From: Rhodococcus sp. 06-462-5
Lineage (GTDB): Bacteria > Actinomycetota > Actinomycetes > Mycobacteriales > Mycobacteriaceae
Assembly (NCBI RefSeq): GCF_002258315.1
Contig: NZ_NOYD01000008.1
Coordinates: 124,001-188,000, forward strand
Length of the DNA: 64,000 nt
Reading direction: 5' to 3'
In this document: piece by piece, positions 17,167 through 27,646 of the stretch
Layout of the letters: every line of letters starts with the position of its first letter
Position numbering within the stretch: the first letter of the stretch is position 1
Made by a program: the position numbers and the translations under genes
The notes under the pieces: model-generated
The model's input: only the letters and a program-made list of their open reading frames with translations
Told to the model about the DNA's origin: nothing
Database searches by the model: none

Positions 17167-18353
17167 CAGGTTCAGGGTGGGTCGATATCGCGGTGGTTGC
17201 CATCGCACTGCTGGCGGCGTCGTCGGGATGGCGGCAGGGGGCGGTGGCGTCGGCGCTGGCGTTTCTCGGTGTCGTGCTCGGGGCGGTCGCCGGAATTCTG
17301 GTGGCACCGCACGTGCTCGAACACGTCGACGGTTCGCGGACCCGGGTGTTCGTCGGAATCGCATTGATCGTGGTGTTGGTGATCGTCGGTGAGGTGGCCG
17401 GCATGGTTCTCGGTCGGGCACTGCGCAGCGGAATCCATTCGCGCGGAGCACGATCGGTCGACAGCACCATCGGTGCGGGGTTGCAGGCCGCGGCCGTCCT
17501 CGCGGCCGCGTGGCTGCTCGCCATTCCACTGACGTCGTCCTCGCAGCCCGAGGTCGCCAGTGCGGTGCGCGGCTCGACGGTCCTGGGCAAAGTCGACGAG
17601 GTGGCACCCGACTGGTTGCGTCAGGTGCCCAAGGAATTCTCGGCCTTGCTCGATACGTCCGGGCTCCCGGACGTCATCGGACCGTTCGGACGCACCCCGG
17701 TCGCGAACGTCGCCGCACCCGATTCCGGGATCGCAGCGGGGCCGATTCCGGTGCAACTGCAATCGAGCGTCATCAAGATCAACGGCATCGCGCCGAGCTG
17801 CCAGAAAGCGCTGGAAGGTTCGGGCTTCGTCGTCGGATCGGATCTGGTGATGACCAACGCGCACGTCGTCGCGGGCACGTCCGAGGTGACCGTCGATTCG
17901 CCGAACGGACCTCTGGTGGCCGACGTCGTGTTGTTCGACCCCGAAGAAGACATTGCAGTACTTCGGGTTTCGCAGCTCCAGGCCCCGGTGCTGCCGTTCG
18001 CGCCGACGCCTGCCGAGTCCGGAACCGACGCCATCGTGCTCGGCTACCCGGGCGGCGGACCGTACACGGCGAGCCCGGCGCGCATCCGCGAGATCATCAA
18101 CCTCAGCGGACCGGACATCTACCGCACGGGCACCGTTCAACGAGAGGTGTACACCGTCCGCGGATCGGTGCGGCAGGGCAATTCCGGTGGACCGCTGGTC
18201 AACTCGGCCGGCGAGGTGCTCGGCGTCGTGTTCGGCGCGGCGGTCGACGACCCCGACACCGGATTCGTGCTGACCGCGTCGGAGATCGCGGACGAGCTCG
18301 CGCAGAGCTTCGATGCCCCGGTGCCGGTGGGCACGGGCGACTGCATCGTCTAG
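17163..18353 (+). CDS. marP: Membrane serine protease MarP-like (Rv3671c)
   Basis: A 396-residue protein with four N-terminal membrane helices (about residues 6-20, 28-50, 62-84 and 102-122, CvpA-like) and an extracytoplasmic chymotrypsin-like protease domain. The catalytic triad is H234 (VMTNAHVV), D263 (EEDIAVL) and S341 (GNSGGP). C213 and C394 match the regulatory disulfide pair of M. tuberculosis MarP, which is needed for acid and oxidative stress resistance. GTG start overlaps the Nudix stop. The TAG stop overlaps the stop of the convergent hydrolase gene through a shared CTAG. Confidence 0.95.
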   Translation: MTGSGWVDIAVVAIALLAASSGWRQGAVASALAFLGVVLGAVAGILVAPHVLEHVDGSRTRVFVGIALIVVLVIVGEVAGMVLGRALRSGIHSRGARSVDSTIGAGLQAAAVLAAAWLLAIPLTSSSQPEVASAVRGSTVLGKVDEVAPDWLRQVPKEFSALLDTSGLPDVIGPFGRTPVANVAAPDSGIAAGPIPVQLQSSVIKINGIAPSCQKALEGSGFVVGSDLVMTNAHVVAGTSEVTVDSPNGPLVADVVLFDPEEDIAVLRVSQLQAPVLPFAPTPAESGTDAIVLGYPGGGPYTASPARIREIINLSGPDIYRTGTVQREVYTVRGSVRQGNSGGPLVNSAGEVLGVVFGAAVDDPDTGFVLTASEIADELAQSFDAPVPVGTGDCIV

Positions 18354-19282
18354 CTCTCGCGCACGACCCGCAGGATCTCCTCGGACACCACGTCGGGGGC
18401 TTCCTGGTGCACGTAGTGCCCCACGTCTCGCACCGTTCGACGCGTCAGCCCCGGTGCCCAGTGCCGATCTCTGTCGAGGGTGGTGGGCAGGACGTACGGG
18501 TCGAGGTCGCCGCTGATCTGCGCGACGGGAATCGAGGTGCGCACGTCCACGGCGTCCATGAAGCGACGACCGTCGGAACGGAACTGACTGCGGAACGCCC
18601 ACCGCTGATATTCGAGCGCGCAGTGCGCAGCCCCCGGAATGCGGATGGCCGACCGCATCTTTGCCGTGGTGTCCGCGAAATCCTCGGTGCGCTGCCACAT
18701 GGACCCGGCGCGGCTACTCATCAGCTCTTCCACCGCGACACCGCCTCGACGCGTCAGTAGCCTCTCGGGGCGCAGCGGAACCTGGTAGCGAACGAAGTGT
18801 GGCAGCAGGGCACCGCGCTGCGCGGAGTCCTTCAACACGGAGCGACGCAGGGAGATGGGATGCGGCGCGTTGATGAGCACCATCGAGCTCACCAGGCGGG
18901 GATGCAGCGCTGCACTCGCCCAGCAGACCAGACCGCCGTCGGCGTGGCCGACGAAGGTGGCGTTCGGGTAGCCAAGGGCGCGAACGAGTCCGACGATGTC
19001 GCCGGCCAGGGTCCACCCGTCGTAACCGCGTGGAGGCTTGTCGGAGTCACCGTATCCACGCAGGTCGACGGCGATGGCGCGAACACCCGAACGCGCGAGT
19101 GCCTCGAGTTGGTGTCGCCACGAGTACCAGAAGTCGGCGAAGCCGTGCAGCAGAACCACCAGCGGTGCGTCCGGTGCGTGTTCGCCGACCTCCACGACAT
19201 GGAACCGAATTCCGTTGGCGTGGATGTCGCGGTGGATCCACTGTCCCGGATATCGGACCGTGGACGGATCGGGCTGATTCAT
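18350..19282 (-). CDS. Alpha/beta hydrolase, EphE-like (Rv3670)
   Basis: A 310-residue hydrolase with the oxyanion region VVLLHGFADFWYSWRHQ typical of epoxide hydrolases, DLRGYGDSDKPP, and a C-terminal DVGHYVHQEAP holding the catalytic histidine. The nucleophile elbow reads VGHADGGLV: the position where epoxide hydrolases have aspartate (GHDWGG) is alanine, with the aspartate shifted by one. Activity may therefore differ from the EphE label. It converges on marP with overlapping stop codons. Confidence 0.82.
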   Translation of the reverse strand: MNQPDPSTVRYPGQWIHRDIHANGIRFHVVEVGEHAPDAPLVVLLHGFADFWYSWRHQLEALARSGVRAIAVDLRGYGDSDKPPRGYDGWTLAGDIVGLVRALGYPNATFVGHADGGLVCWASAALHPRLVSSMVLINAPHPISLRRSVLKDSAQRGALLPHFVRYQVPLRPERLLTRRGGVAVEELMSSRAGSMWQRTEDFADTTAKMRSAIRIPGAAHCALEYQRWAFRSQFRSDGRRFMDAVDVRTSIPVAQISGDLDPYVLPTTLDRDRHWAPGLTRRTVRDVGHYVHQEAPDVVSEEILRVVRES

Positions 19283-19303
19283 ACTGCTCGATTCGCCGGG
19301 CTA

Positions 19304-19798
19304 CTACTTCTTGTAGCCGGGAACTCCGGGGATGGAATCGTGCTGGTTCGGCAGCACCGTCGACGCCTGCTTGAGCGAGTCGATGGTCTTCTCGGGCTTG
19401 CGCAGCTTCTTGACTCTGCGGTAACCGAGGAATCCGAACAGCGCCGCAGCCAACACCATGACGGCGAACACGATCAGGAATGCGGCCCAGCGGTAGAGCC
19501 ACACGTCCAGCAGCTCGGCGGCGAAGAAGAAGAAGAAGAACGAGCTGAACAGCAACACCGTCAACGCGATGATGAAGAAGACGCTGCCCTGCAGACCCTT
19601 CTTGACCTCACCGGTGACCTCGGCCTTGGCGAGAGCGACTTCGGCGCGTACGAGCGTCGAGACCTGAGTGGTTGCGTCCTTGACGAGGTTTCCGATGCTG
19701 GCGCTACCAGGGGTGCGGGCATCGACATCGGTCAGAGGTATCGACGAAATCGTGTTCGGGACGCCGTTGCCGTATCCCTTGTCATTGCTGACGCTCAA
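19304..19798 (-). CDS. Actinobacterial Holin-X-like membrane protein (Rv3669-like)
   Basis: A 164-residue protein with SIGNLVKDATTQVSTLVRAEVALAK (the amphipathic segment of the phage-holin superfamily III, DUF1469) and two membrane helices, the first with a run of phenylalanines (LLFSSFFFFFFAAELL), then a charged tail. The name does not imply lysis; these are small membrane proteins of unknown role next to ephE and marP. The start is TTG at 19796-19798 with an AGGGG ribosome site 7 bases upstream; the longer ATG version adds unrelated residues. Confidence 0.8.
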   Translation of the reverse strand: MSVSNDKGYGNGVPNTISSIPLTDVDARTPGSASIGNLVKDATTQVSTLVRAEVALAKAEVTGEVKKGLQGSVFFIIALTVLLFSSFFFFFFAAELLDVWLYRWAAFLIVFAVMVLAAALFGFLGYRRVKKLRKPEKTIDSLKQASTVLPNQHDSIPGVPGYKK

Positions 19799-20045
19799 CT
19801 CTCGACCCCTTGTAATTGCTCTGCTCGGTGTTGTGCGGAAGATCGTATCGACAGTAGTGCCTAGGTAGCAGATTAACTGTTTCCTGCTTGTCGAGCGACG
19901 CTCGGCCGTCCCGGCCGGGTACCTCCGCGTCCGCGCGGGCAAACACGACAATGTTGCACGAACCGGCAACGAACAGCCCCGGGGCGTGAAATTCTCAGGT
20001 GTTCATCAGGTAATTTGCAGGGAACTTCCCCCTTCAGGAGTATTC

Positions 20046-21416
20046 GTGAGTTCAGCACACGCCGTCGCCGCCGACGGCGCAATTCCCGCACCTCAGGTGC
20101 CGCGGTCGCGCATCGTGATCGCCTCGATGGTCGGCACGTCCATCGAGTTCTTCGACTTCTACATCTATGCCACCGCCGCAGTGCTCGTCTTCCCGCGTCT
20201 GTTCTTCCCCGCAGGCAACGACACCACCGCGCTGCTGGCGTCGTTCGCGACGTTCGGTTTGGCGTTCATCGCGCGTCCCGTCGGGTCGATTCTGTTCGGC
20301 CACTTCGGCGATCGCATCGGACGCAAGGCAACGCTCGTCGGCTCCCTGCTGACGATGGGTGTCGCGACGTTCGCGATCGGACTGTTGCCGACCTACGCCG
20401 CGGTCGGCCTCTGGGCTCCGGCCCTGCTGGCGATCATGCGCTTCACGCAGGGCGTCGGTCTCGGCGGCGAGTGGAGCGGTGCAGCGTTGCTGGCCACCGA
20501 GACCGCCAAGCCGGGCAAGCGAGCGTGGGCGGCGATGTACCCACAGCTGGGCGCACCCATCGGGTTCTTCTTCGCCAACGGCATCTTCCTGCTCATCGTC
20601 ATCGCGACGGGCTACGACTCGGTCAACTCCGGCACCGACCACGCGTTCCTCACGTGGGGCTGGCGAATTCCGTTCCTGCTCAGCGCCGTCATGGTCATCA
20701 TCGGCCTGTACGTCCGGCTCAAGCTCGAGGAGACGCCGGTGTTCAAGCTGGCCGTCGAGCGCGGCCAGAAGGTCAAGACCCCGCTCGCGCAGGTGTTCAA
20801 GACCAGCTGGCGTCAGCTGATCATCGGAACGTTCGTCATGCTCGCCACCTACACGCTGTTCTACATCATGACCACGTGGGTGGTCAGCTACGGAACGGGC
20901 AAGGTCTCCGACGTCAACGGACCCAAGCTGGCCATCCCGTACACCGACTTCCTGGAGCTGCAGCTCATCGCGGTGCTGTTCTTCGCCGCGCTGATTCCGG
21001 TGGCCGGGCTGCTCGCCGACAAGTACGGCCGTCGTCCCACGCTCATCGTCATCACCTCGGCGATCGTGCTGTTCGGTCTGTCGTTCCACTGGTTCGCAGA
21101 TCCGGCGTCCGCCTCTGCGGGCAAGATGTTGGTGTTCATGTGTGTCGGTCTCGGACTGATGGGCCTGACCTTCGGCCCGATGAGTGCCGTTCTGCCCGAA
21201 CTGTTTCCGACGAACGTTCGGTACACGGGCTCGGGAATCTCGTACAACACCGCGTCGATCCTCGGTGCCGCAGTGGCACCGTTCATCGCCACCTGGCTGG
21301 TGAGCAGCTACGGCGTCGGCTGGGTTGGCGTGTACCTCGCCATCGCCGCAGCGTTGACGCTGATCTCGCTGATCATCATGAAGGAAACACGAGACCAGTC
21401 GCTCGACAGCGTGTAG
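20046..21416 (+). CDS. MFS transporter, metabolite:H+ symporter (MHS) family
   Basis: A 456-residue transporter with 12 predicted membrane helices. The MHS signatures are GTSIEFFDFYIYATAA in helix 1, FGHFGDRIGRKATL in the loop between helices 2 and 3, and GVGLGGEWSGAALLATE in helix 4. Family members import organic acids, shikimate or betaines by proton symport; the substrate cannot be told. The GTG at 20046 is preceded by AGGAG at 20036-20040. Repeat structures follow the stop codon. Confidence 0.88.
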   Translation: MSSAHAVAADGAIPAPQVPRSRIVIASMVGTSIEFFDFYIYATAAVLVFPRLFFPAGNDTTALLASFATFGLAFIARPVGSILFGHFGDRIGRKATLVGSLLTMGVATFAIGLLPTYAAVGLWAPALLAIMRFTQGVGLGGEWSGAALLATETAKPGKRAWAAMYPQLGAPIGFFFANGIFLLIVIATGYDSVNSGTDHAFLTWGWRIPFLLSAVMVIIGLYVRLKLEETPVFKLAVERGQKVKTPLAQVFKTSWRQLIIGTFVMLATYTLFYIMTTWVVSYGTGKVSDVNGPKLAIPYTDFLELQLIAVLFFAALIPVAGLLADKYGRRPTLIVITSAIVLFGLSFHWFADPASASAGKMLVFMCVGLGLMGLTFGPMSAVLPELFPTNVRYTGSGISYNTASILGAAVAPFIATWLVSSYGVGWVGVYLAIAAALTLISLIIMKETRDQSLDSV

Positions 21417-21427
21417 AGCGGCTCCGC

Positions 21428-21510
21428 CGCACGTGAGCGCGGAGCCTGCGGTCGTTCCGCAGGCTCCACTCCGAACCTCGTAGCCCACTACGAAGTTGCG
21501 CTCACATGCG
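21428..21510. repeat. Three-stem palindromic repeat, family B copy 1
   Basis: Outer arms of 13 bp (21428-21440 with 21498-21510, one mismatch) enclose two hairpins: an 11-bp perfect stem with TCGTT loop (21441-21467) and a 10-bp stem with one mismatch (21474-21497). Its right half, CTACGAAGTTGCGCTCACATG less one base, matches the right arm of the element at 23437-23482 in 19 of 21 positions. Confidence 0.75.
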
Positions 21511-21602
21511 TCTGCTCTTTTTCGTGCGGCTGTCGCGATTGACGGTCGATTGTCAGGAAGTTGATCGCGCATCCTCAGGATCGAGGGCGACAGTGATCGA
21601 CT

Positions 21603-23447
21603 GTGACCGTCCTCGAACACGACATCGCTCGCCCGCGCTGGGCAATGCCCACTCTCGTCGCCCTTCTCGCCGGAACAGCAGGGGCTTATGCCCTCGATCT
21701 GAACCGCGAGCATTGGGGTAATTCCTTCTACGCAGCCGCCGTTCAAGCCGGGTCGGTGAGCTGGAAGGCCTTCCTCTTCGGTTCGTCCGACGCGGCGAAC
21801 TCGATCACGGTGGACAAGCCGCCCGCGTCGCTGTGGATCATGGAACTGTCCGTGCGCGCCTTCGGTCTCAACTCGTGGTCGCTGCTGCTACCGCAGGTGC
21901 TCATGGCGGTGCTGAGCGTGGGAATCATATACGCGATCGTCGCCCGTCGATTCGGCTACGGGGCCGCGTCGATCGCGGGTGCAGTACTTGCGACGACGCC
22001 GACCTTCGCCCTGATGTTCCGCTACGACAATCCCGACGCGTTGCTCACCCTCACCTTGCTGGCAGCAGCGTGGGCAATGCTTCGCGCGCTCGAGGACGGG
22101 CAAACGCGATGGCTGGTGCTCACCGGAGCTGTTGTCGGCCTGGGGTTTCTGACAAAGCAACTGCAGGCGTTCCTCGTCGTTCCGGCTCTTGCCGTGACGT
22201 ACGCGGCGTTCGGTCCACCGAAGCTCGGAACTCGAATTCTGCAGTTGCTCGCCGCCGGTGCTGCGGTGCTCGTGACGGCCGGGTGGTGGGTGGCGATCGT
22301 CCAGTTGGTTCCGGCTGCCGACCGGCCGTGGGTCGGCGGGTCGAAGACCGACAGCATTCTGGACCTGACGTTCGGCTACAACGGCCTGGGCCGACTGACG
22401 GGAAACGAACACGGCGGCGTCGCGGAGTCGTTTTCTGGCAGTGCAGGCTCGGCTGGGCACGGTGCGCAGACGGGCATCACCCGCTTGTTCGCGGCCGCCC
22501 AGGGCGGTCAGATCTCGTGGCTGATTCCGGCAGCGTTCGTGCTCGTGGCGGCGGGAATCATCATGCGCGGGAGAGCAACCCGGCAGGATTTCCGGCGCGC
22601 CTGGTTCGTGATGTGGGGATTGTGGCTCGTCGGGTGCTCGGTGGTGTTCAGCTTCATGTCGGGTACGTTCCACTCGTACTACACGATCGTGATCGCACCG
22701 GCGATCGCCGCGATCGTCGGCGCTGCCCTGCGTGAACTGTGGGTGCGACGCGAGAAGTTCTGGGGGCGTGCGATTCTCGCGCTCGTTTCGGCTGTCACGA
22801 CGGCAACGTCGTTCGCATTTCTCGCTCGCACTCCGGAGTTCGTGCCGTGGCTCCGCTGGGTCGTGCTGGGAGTCGGGATCGTTGTTGCCCTCGCCCTCGT
22901 GGTCCGAGGATCCAGGCACGTTTCGCGTGCAGTGGCGGCAGTTGCTCTGGCTGTCGCGTTGGCGGGGCCGGTCGCATATGTCGCCGACACTGTCGTCACC
23001 CCACACAGTGGGGGCGGTCCATCGGCGGGCCCCTCGATTCCGTCCGAGGCGGCAGAGTCCAGAAATGGAGTGCGCGACGACAGTGCCGGGCACTCGGCGC
23101 AATTCACTGCCCAGGCACCGGACGACCGACTGACCGCGCTGCTCGAATCCGGCGCACAGCACTACACCTGGGTGGCGGCGACGATCGGATCCAACGCCGC
23201 CGCGGGCCTACAGCTCGCGACCGACGACCCGGTGATGCCGGTGGGCGGGTTCTCCGGGACCGACCCGTCGCCCACGCTCGACCAATTCGAGGCCGATGTG
23301 GCCGCCGGAAAAATCCACTACTTCATCGCAGGCACGGGCACGTCCAGACCGTCGGCGATCGGTGATTGGGTGACAGCGACCTTCACACCCAAGACCGTCG
23401 GCGACTACACGGTGTTCGATCTGACCGGCTGCGCCGCATGTGAGTGA
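21603..23447 (+). CDS. GT39/ArnT-like membrane glycosyltransferase
   Basis: A 614-residue protein of the PMT_2 class with about 11-12 membrane helices. The N-terminus ends its first extracellular loop with SITVDKPPASLWI, where the aspartate after the first helix is the expected catalytic residue; GLGFLTKQLQAFLVVP matches the family. A soluble C-terminal region holds AATIGSNAAAGLQLATDDPVMPVGGFSGTDP, common in actinobacterial members. It transfers a sugar from a polyprenyl carrier outside the membrane. The start is GTG at 21603. The last residues CAACE and the stop codon lie in the palindrome that follows, so the repeat has fixed its C-terminus. Confidence 0.85.
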   Translation: MTVLEHDIARPRWAMPTLVALLAGTAGAYALDLNREHWGNSFYAAAVQAGSVSWKAFLFGSSDAANSITVDKPPASLWIMELSVRAFGLNSWSLLLPQVLMAVLSVGIIYAIVARRFGYGAASIAGAVLATTPTFALMFRYDNPDALLTLTLLAAAWAMLRALEDGQTRWLVLTGAVVGLGFLTKQLQAFLVVPALAVTYAAFGPPKLGTRILQLLAAGAAVLVTAGWWVAIVQLVPAADRPWVGGSKTDSILDLTFGYNGLGRLTGNEHGGVAESFSGSAGSAGHGAQTGITRLFAAAQGGQISWLIPAAFVLVAAGIIMRGRATRQDFRRAWFVMWGLWLVGCSVVFSFMSGTFHSYYTIVIAPAIAAIVGAALRELWVRREKFWGRAILALVSAVTTATSFAFLARTPEFVPWLRWVVLGVGIVVALALVVRGSRHVSRAVAAVALAVALAGPVAYVADTVVTPHSGGGPSAGPSIPSEAAESRNGVRDDSAGHSAQFTAQAPDDRLTALLESGAQHYTWVAATIGSNAAAGLQLATDDPVMPVGGFSGTDPSPTLDQFEADVAAGKIHYFIAGTGTSRPSAIGDWVTATFTPKTVGDYTVFDLTGCAACE

Positions 23448-23482
23448 AACTTCGTAGCAGGCTACGAAGTTTCACTCACATG
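23437..23482. repeat. Perfect 22-2-22 palindrome, family B copy 2
   Basis: The arms 23437-23458 and 23461-23482 are exact reverse complements (CATGTGAGTGAAACTTCG... and mirror). The stop codon of the glycosyltransferase is inside the left arm, and the acs gene ends 6 bases after the right arm. It may serve as a two-sided terminator but belongs to the same family as 21428-21510. Confidence 0.85.
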
Positions 23483-23488
23483 GGAGCG

Positions 23489-25432
<1,944 letters not shown>

Positions 25433-25876
25433 CTCGAATAGCTCACTTTCGTCCGGTGCATTTCGCTCATGAAACTGCACTTCCGTGCCGGTCTCGAGCC
25501 CCTTGTGAGGGTAGTCACATGTGATGGCAATCGCACCGTTGCAATCGCCTGCAACCCCCTGATCTGCGGTGATCGGTAGTTTCTGCACGCTGGGCGGTAA
25601 TCGGGGCCGTCGGCGTACACCCGTGGCGACGCGGATGTCCGAACTGTGAGAAATCGACTTGCCGAAACGTTTCGATCATGTTTCCGGCTTACTCACGGGT
25701 CAGCAAAAGTTGGGGGAGTTCACATGTTCGTTTCAGGATGTGTCTAAAGTCCATCCCATCAGATCGTTGGAACGGCCCACCTGCCGTGCCATGCGGTCGC
25801 CCACGAATCCCCGGGCGTCGCGCCCGAGGAACTGAGCACGGATGACCCCGTGTTCACATCTGGATGGAGGATTTTC
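25433..25876. other. Divergent intergenic region between acs and dppA (444 bp)
   Basis: No gene is supported here. It holds the GlxR/CRP box at 25504-25519 on the acs side. The dppA side has a long leader and a strong ribosome site at 25866-25870. The stretch from about 25640 to 25760 is less GC-rich than the surroundings and probably contains the promoter for the dpp operon; I could not settle one -10 box. Confidence 0.5.
25504..25519. promoter_or_regulatory. GlxR/CRP binding site upstream of acs
   Basis: TGTGAGGGTAGTCACA has both half-sites TGTGA and TCACA intact with the 6-bp spacer of the GlxR/CRP consensus. It is 72-87 bases upstream of the acs start codon. A GlxR/CRP gene lies in the same window. 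Confidence 0.8.
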
Positions 25877-27499
25877 TTGCGTATCAAACGTGCCGCGGTC
25901 GTCACCACGGCTGTGCTGATGAGTGCGAGCCTGCTCGCCGCCTGTGGCGGTGGAGGCTCGAGTTCCGGTGGCAGTGCCGACGGGATCTACAGCATCTACA
26001 TCGGTGAGCCGGAGAATCCGCTGGTTCCCGGTAACACCACCGAGAGCGAAGGCAGCCAGGTCCTCGAGGCCCTCTTCACTCCGCTGGTCACGTTCAACGA
26101 CGAGGACAACAGCGTCGAGTACAACGGCGTTGCCGAGTCCGTCGAGTCCGAGGACAACACCACCTGGACGGTCAAGCTCAAGGACGGCTGGACGTTCCAC
26201 GACGGCACCCCCGTCACGGCCGAGTCGTACACCAAGGCGTGGAGCTACAACGCGTTGAGCACCAACGCATTCGGTGCCTCGTACTTCTTCGAGAACATCG
26301 AAGGCTACGCAGATCTGCAGGGCAGCGAGACCGCCGAGCCCGTCGCAACCGAACTGAGCGGACTGAACGTCGTCGACGAGACGACCTTCACCGTCAAGCT
26401 CACCGGACCGTTCGCCATCTTCCCGCTCACGCTGGGCTACACGGCATTCGACCCGCTGCCCGAGGCGTTCTATGCCGACCCCGATGCATACGGTGCCCGC
26501 CCGATCGGTAACGGCCCGTTCAAGGCCGACTCGGACTTCGTTCCGGGACAGGGCTTCACCGTCACCAAGTACGACGACTACGCAGGCGACAACCCCGCCC
26601 AGTCCGCAGGCGTCAACTTCAAGGTCTACACCGAGCTGAACACCGGCTACAACGATGTTCAGGGCGGCGGACTCGACGTCATGCTCGACCTCCCCGAGGA
26701 TGCGTGGGCCACTGCTCGTGACCAGTTCGGTGACCGCTACGGCGAGCGTGCGCGTCCCGACATCACTTCTCTCGGTTTCCCGACGTACGATCCGCGATTC
26801 CAGGATCCGAACGTGCGTAAGGCATTCTCGATGGCCATCGATCGTCAGGCCATCGCGACCGCGATCTTCACCGATACCCGTACCCCGGCAGGATCTTTCG
26901 CTTCGCCCGTCGTCGACGGCTACCGCGAGGACGCCTGCGGTGCGAACTGTGAGCTCAACCCGGACGAGGCCAACCGCCTGCTCGACGAGGCCGGCTTCGA
27001 CCGCAGCCAGCCGGTGGACCTGTGGTTCAACGCCGGTGCGGGCCACGATTCGTGGATGACCGCGGTGGGCAACCAGTTGCGTGACAACCTGGGTGTGAAC
27101 TACGCACTGCGCGGCGATCTGCAGTTCGCGCAGTACCTGCCGTTGCAGGACGCCAAGGGTATGACCGGCCCGTTCCGCTCGGGCTGGATCATGGACTACC
27201 CGTCGATCTACAACTTCCTCTCCCCGTTGTACTCGGCAGCCGCAACCCCGCCGGCAGGTAGCAACTACGTCTTCTTCAACGACCCGGCATTCGACGCCGC
27301 GTTGGCCGAAGGCAACAACGCTGCAGATATCGACGCTGCAACGGCGGACTACCAGAAGGCAGAGGACATCCTGATCGACCAGATGCCCGCTACCCCGCTG
27401 TTCTACGGCCTGAACCAGGCCGTGTGGTCCGATCGCGTCTCCGACGTCAAGATCGACAACCGAGGCAACATCGTTCTCGAGGACGTCGTAGTCAGCTGA
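25877..27499 (+). CDS. dppA: Peptide ABC transporter substrate-binding lipoprotein (DppA-like)
   Basis: A 540-residue SBP_bac_5 protein. The signal peptide ends in a lipobox (LLAAC), so it is anchored as a lipoprotein outside the membrane. Family marks include YNGVAESVESEDNTTWTVKL, WTFHDGTPVTAESY, NVRKAFSMAIDRQAI and the C-terminal MPATPLFYG. It captures peptides for DppBCD. The start is TTG at 25877-25879, six bases after a GGAGG ribosome site; an upstream start in the same frame lacks a site and spoils the signal peptide. A strong hairpin separates it from dppB. Confidence 0.93.
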   Translation: MRIKRAAVVTTAVLMSASLLAACGGGGSSSGGSADGIYSIYIGEPENPLVPGNTTESEGSQVLEALFTPLVTFNDEDNSVEYNGVAESVESEDNTTWTVKLKDGWTFHDGTPVTAESYTKAWSYNALSTNAFGASYFFENIEGYADLQGSETAEPVATELSGLNVVDETTFTVKLTGPFAIFPLTLGYTAFDPLPEAFYADPDAYGARPIGNGPFKADSDFVPGQGFTVTKYDDYAGDNPAQSAGVNFKVYTELNTGYNDVQGGGLDVMLDLPEDAWATARDQFGDRYGERARPDITSLGFPTYDPRFQDPNVRKAFSMAIDRQAIATAIFTDTRTPAGSFASPVVDGYREDACGANCELNPDEANRLLDEAGFDRSQPVDLWFNAGAGHDSWMTAVGNQLRDNLGVNYALRGDLQFAQYLPLQDAKGMTGPFRSGWIMDYPSIYNFLSPLYSAAATPPAGSNYVFFNDPAFDAALAEGNNAADIDAATADYQKAEDILIDQMPATPLFYGLNQAVWSDRVSDVKIDNRGNIVLEDVVVS

Positions 27500-27508
27500 C
27501 GACAAATT

Positions 27509-27550
27509 CCGGTGGGTGGCAACCATGCGTGATCGGTTGTCACCCACCGG
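27509..27550 (+). promoter_or_regulatory. Strong hairpin between dppA and dppB (attenuator or mRNA stabiliser)
   Basis: Sixteen-base arms CCGGTGGGTGGCAACC and GGTTGTCACCCACCGG pair at 15 of 16 positions around a 10-base loop. There is no T-run. Its place after the binding-protein gene is where differential-expression hairpins of ABC importers lie, so it may keep dppA mRNA above dppBCD. Confidence 0.65.
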
Positions 27551-27646
27551 GTCTCGTTCAACCGTGGGTCGGATACGTCTCACGCCGACCTGCGCCGGCA
27601 AGACCCGAGGCGCAGGTTCGTCCCTTGTTCAAGGAGAAGACACACA

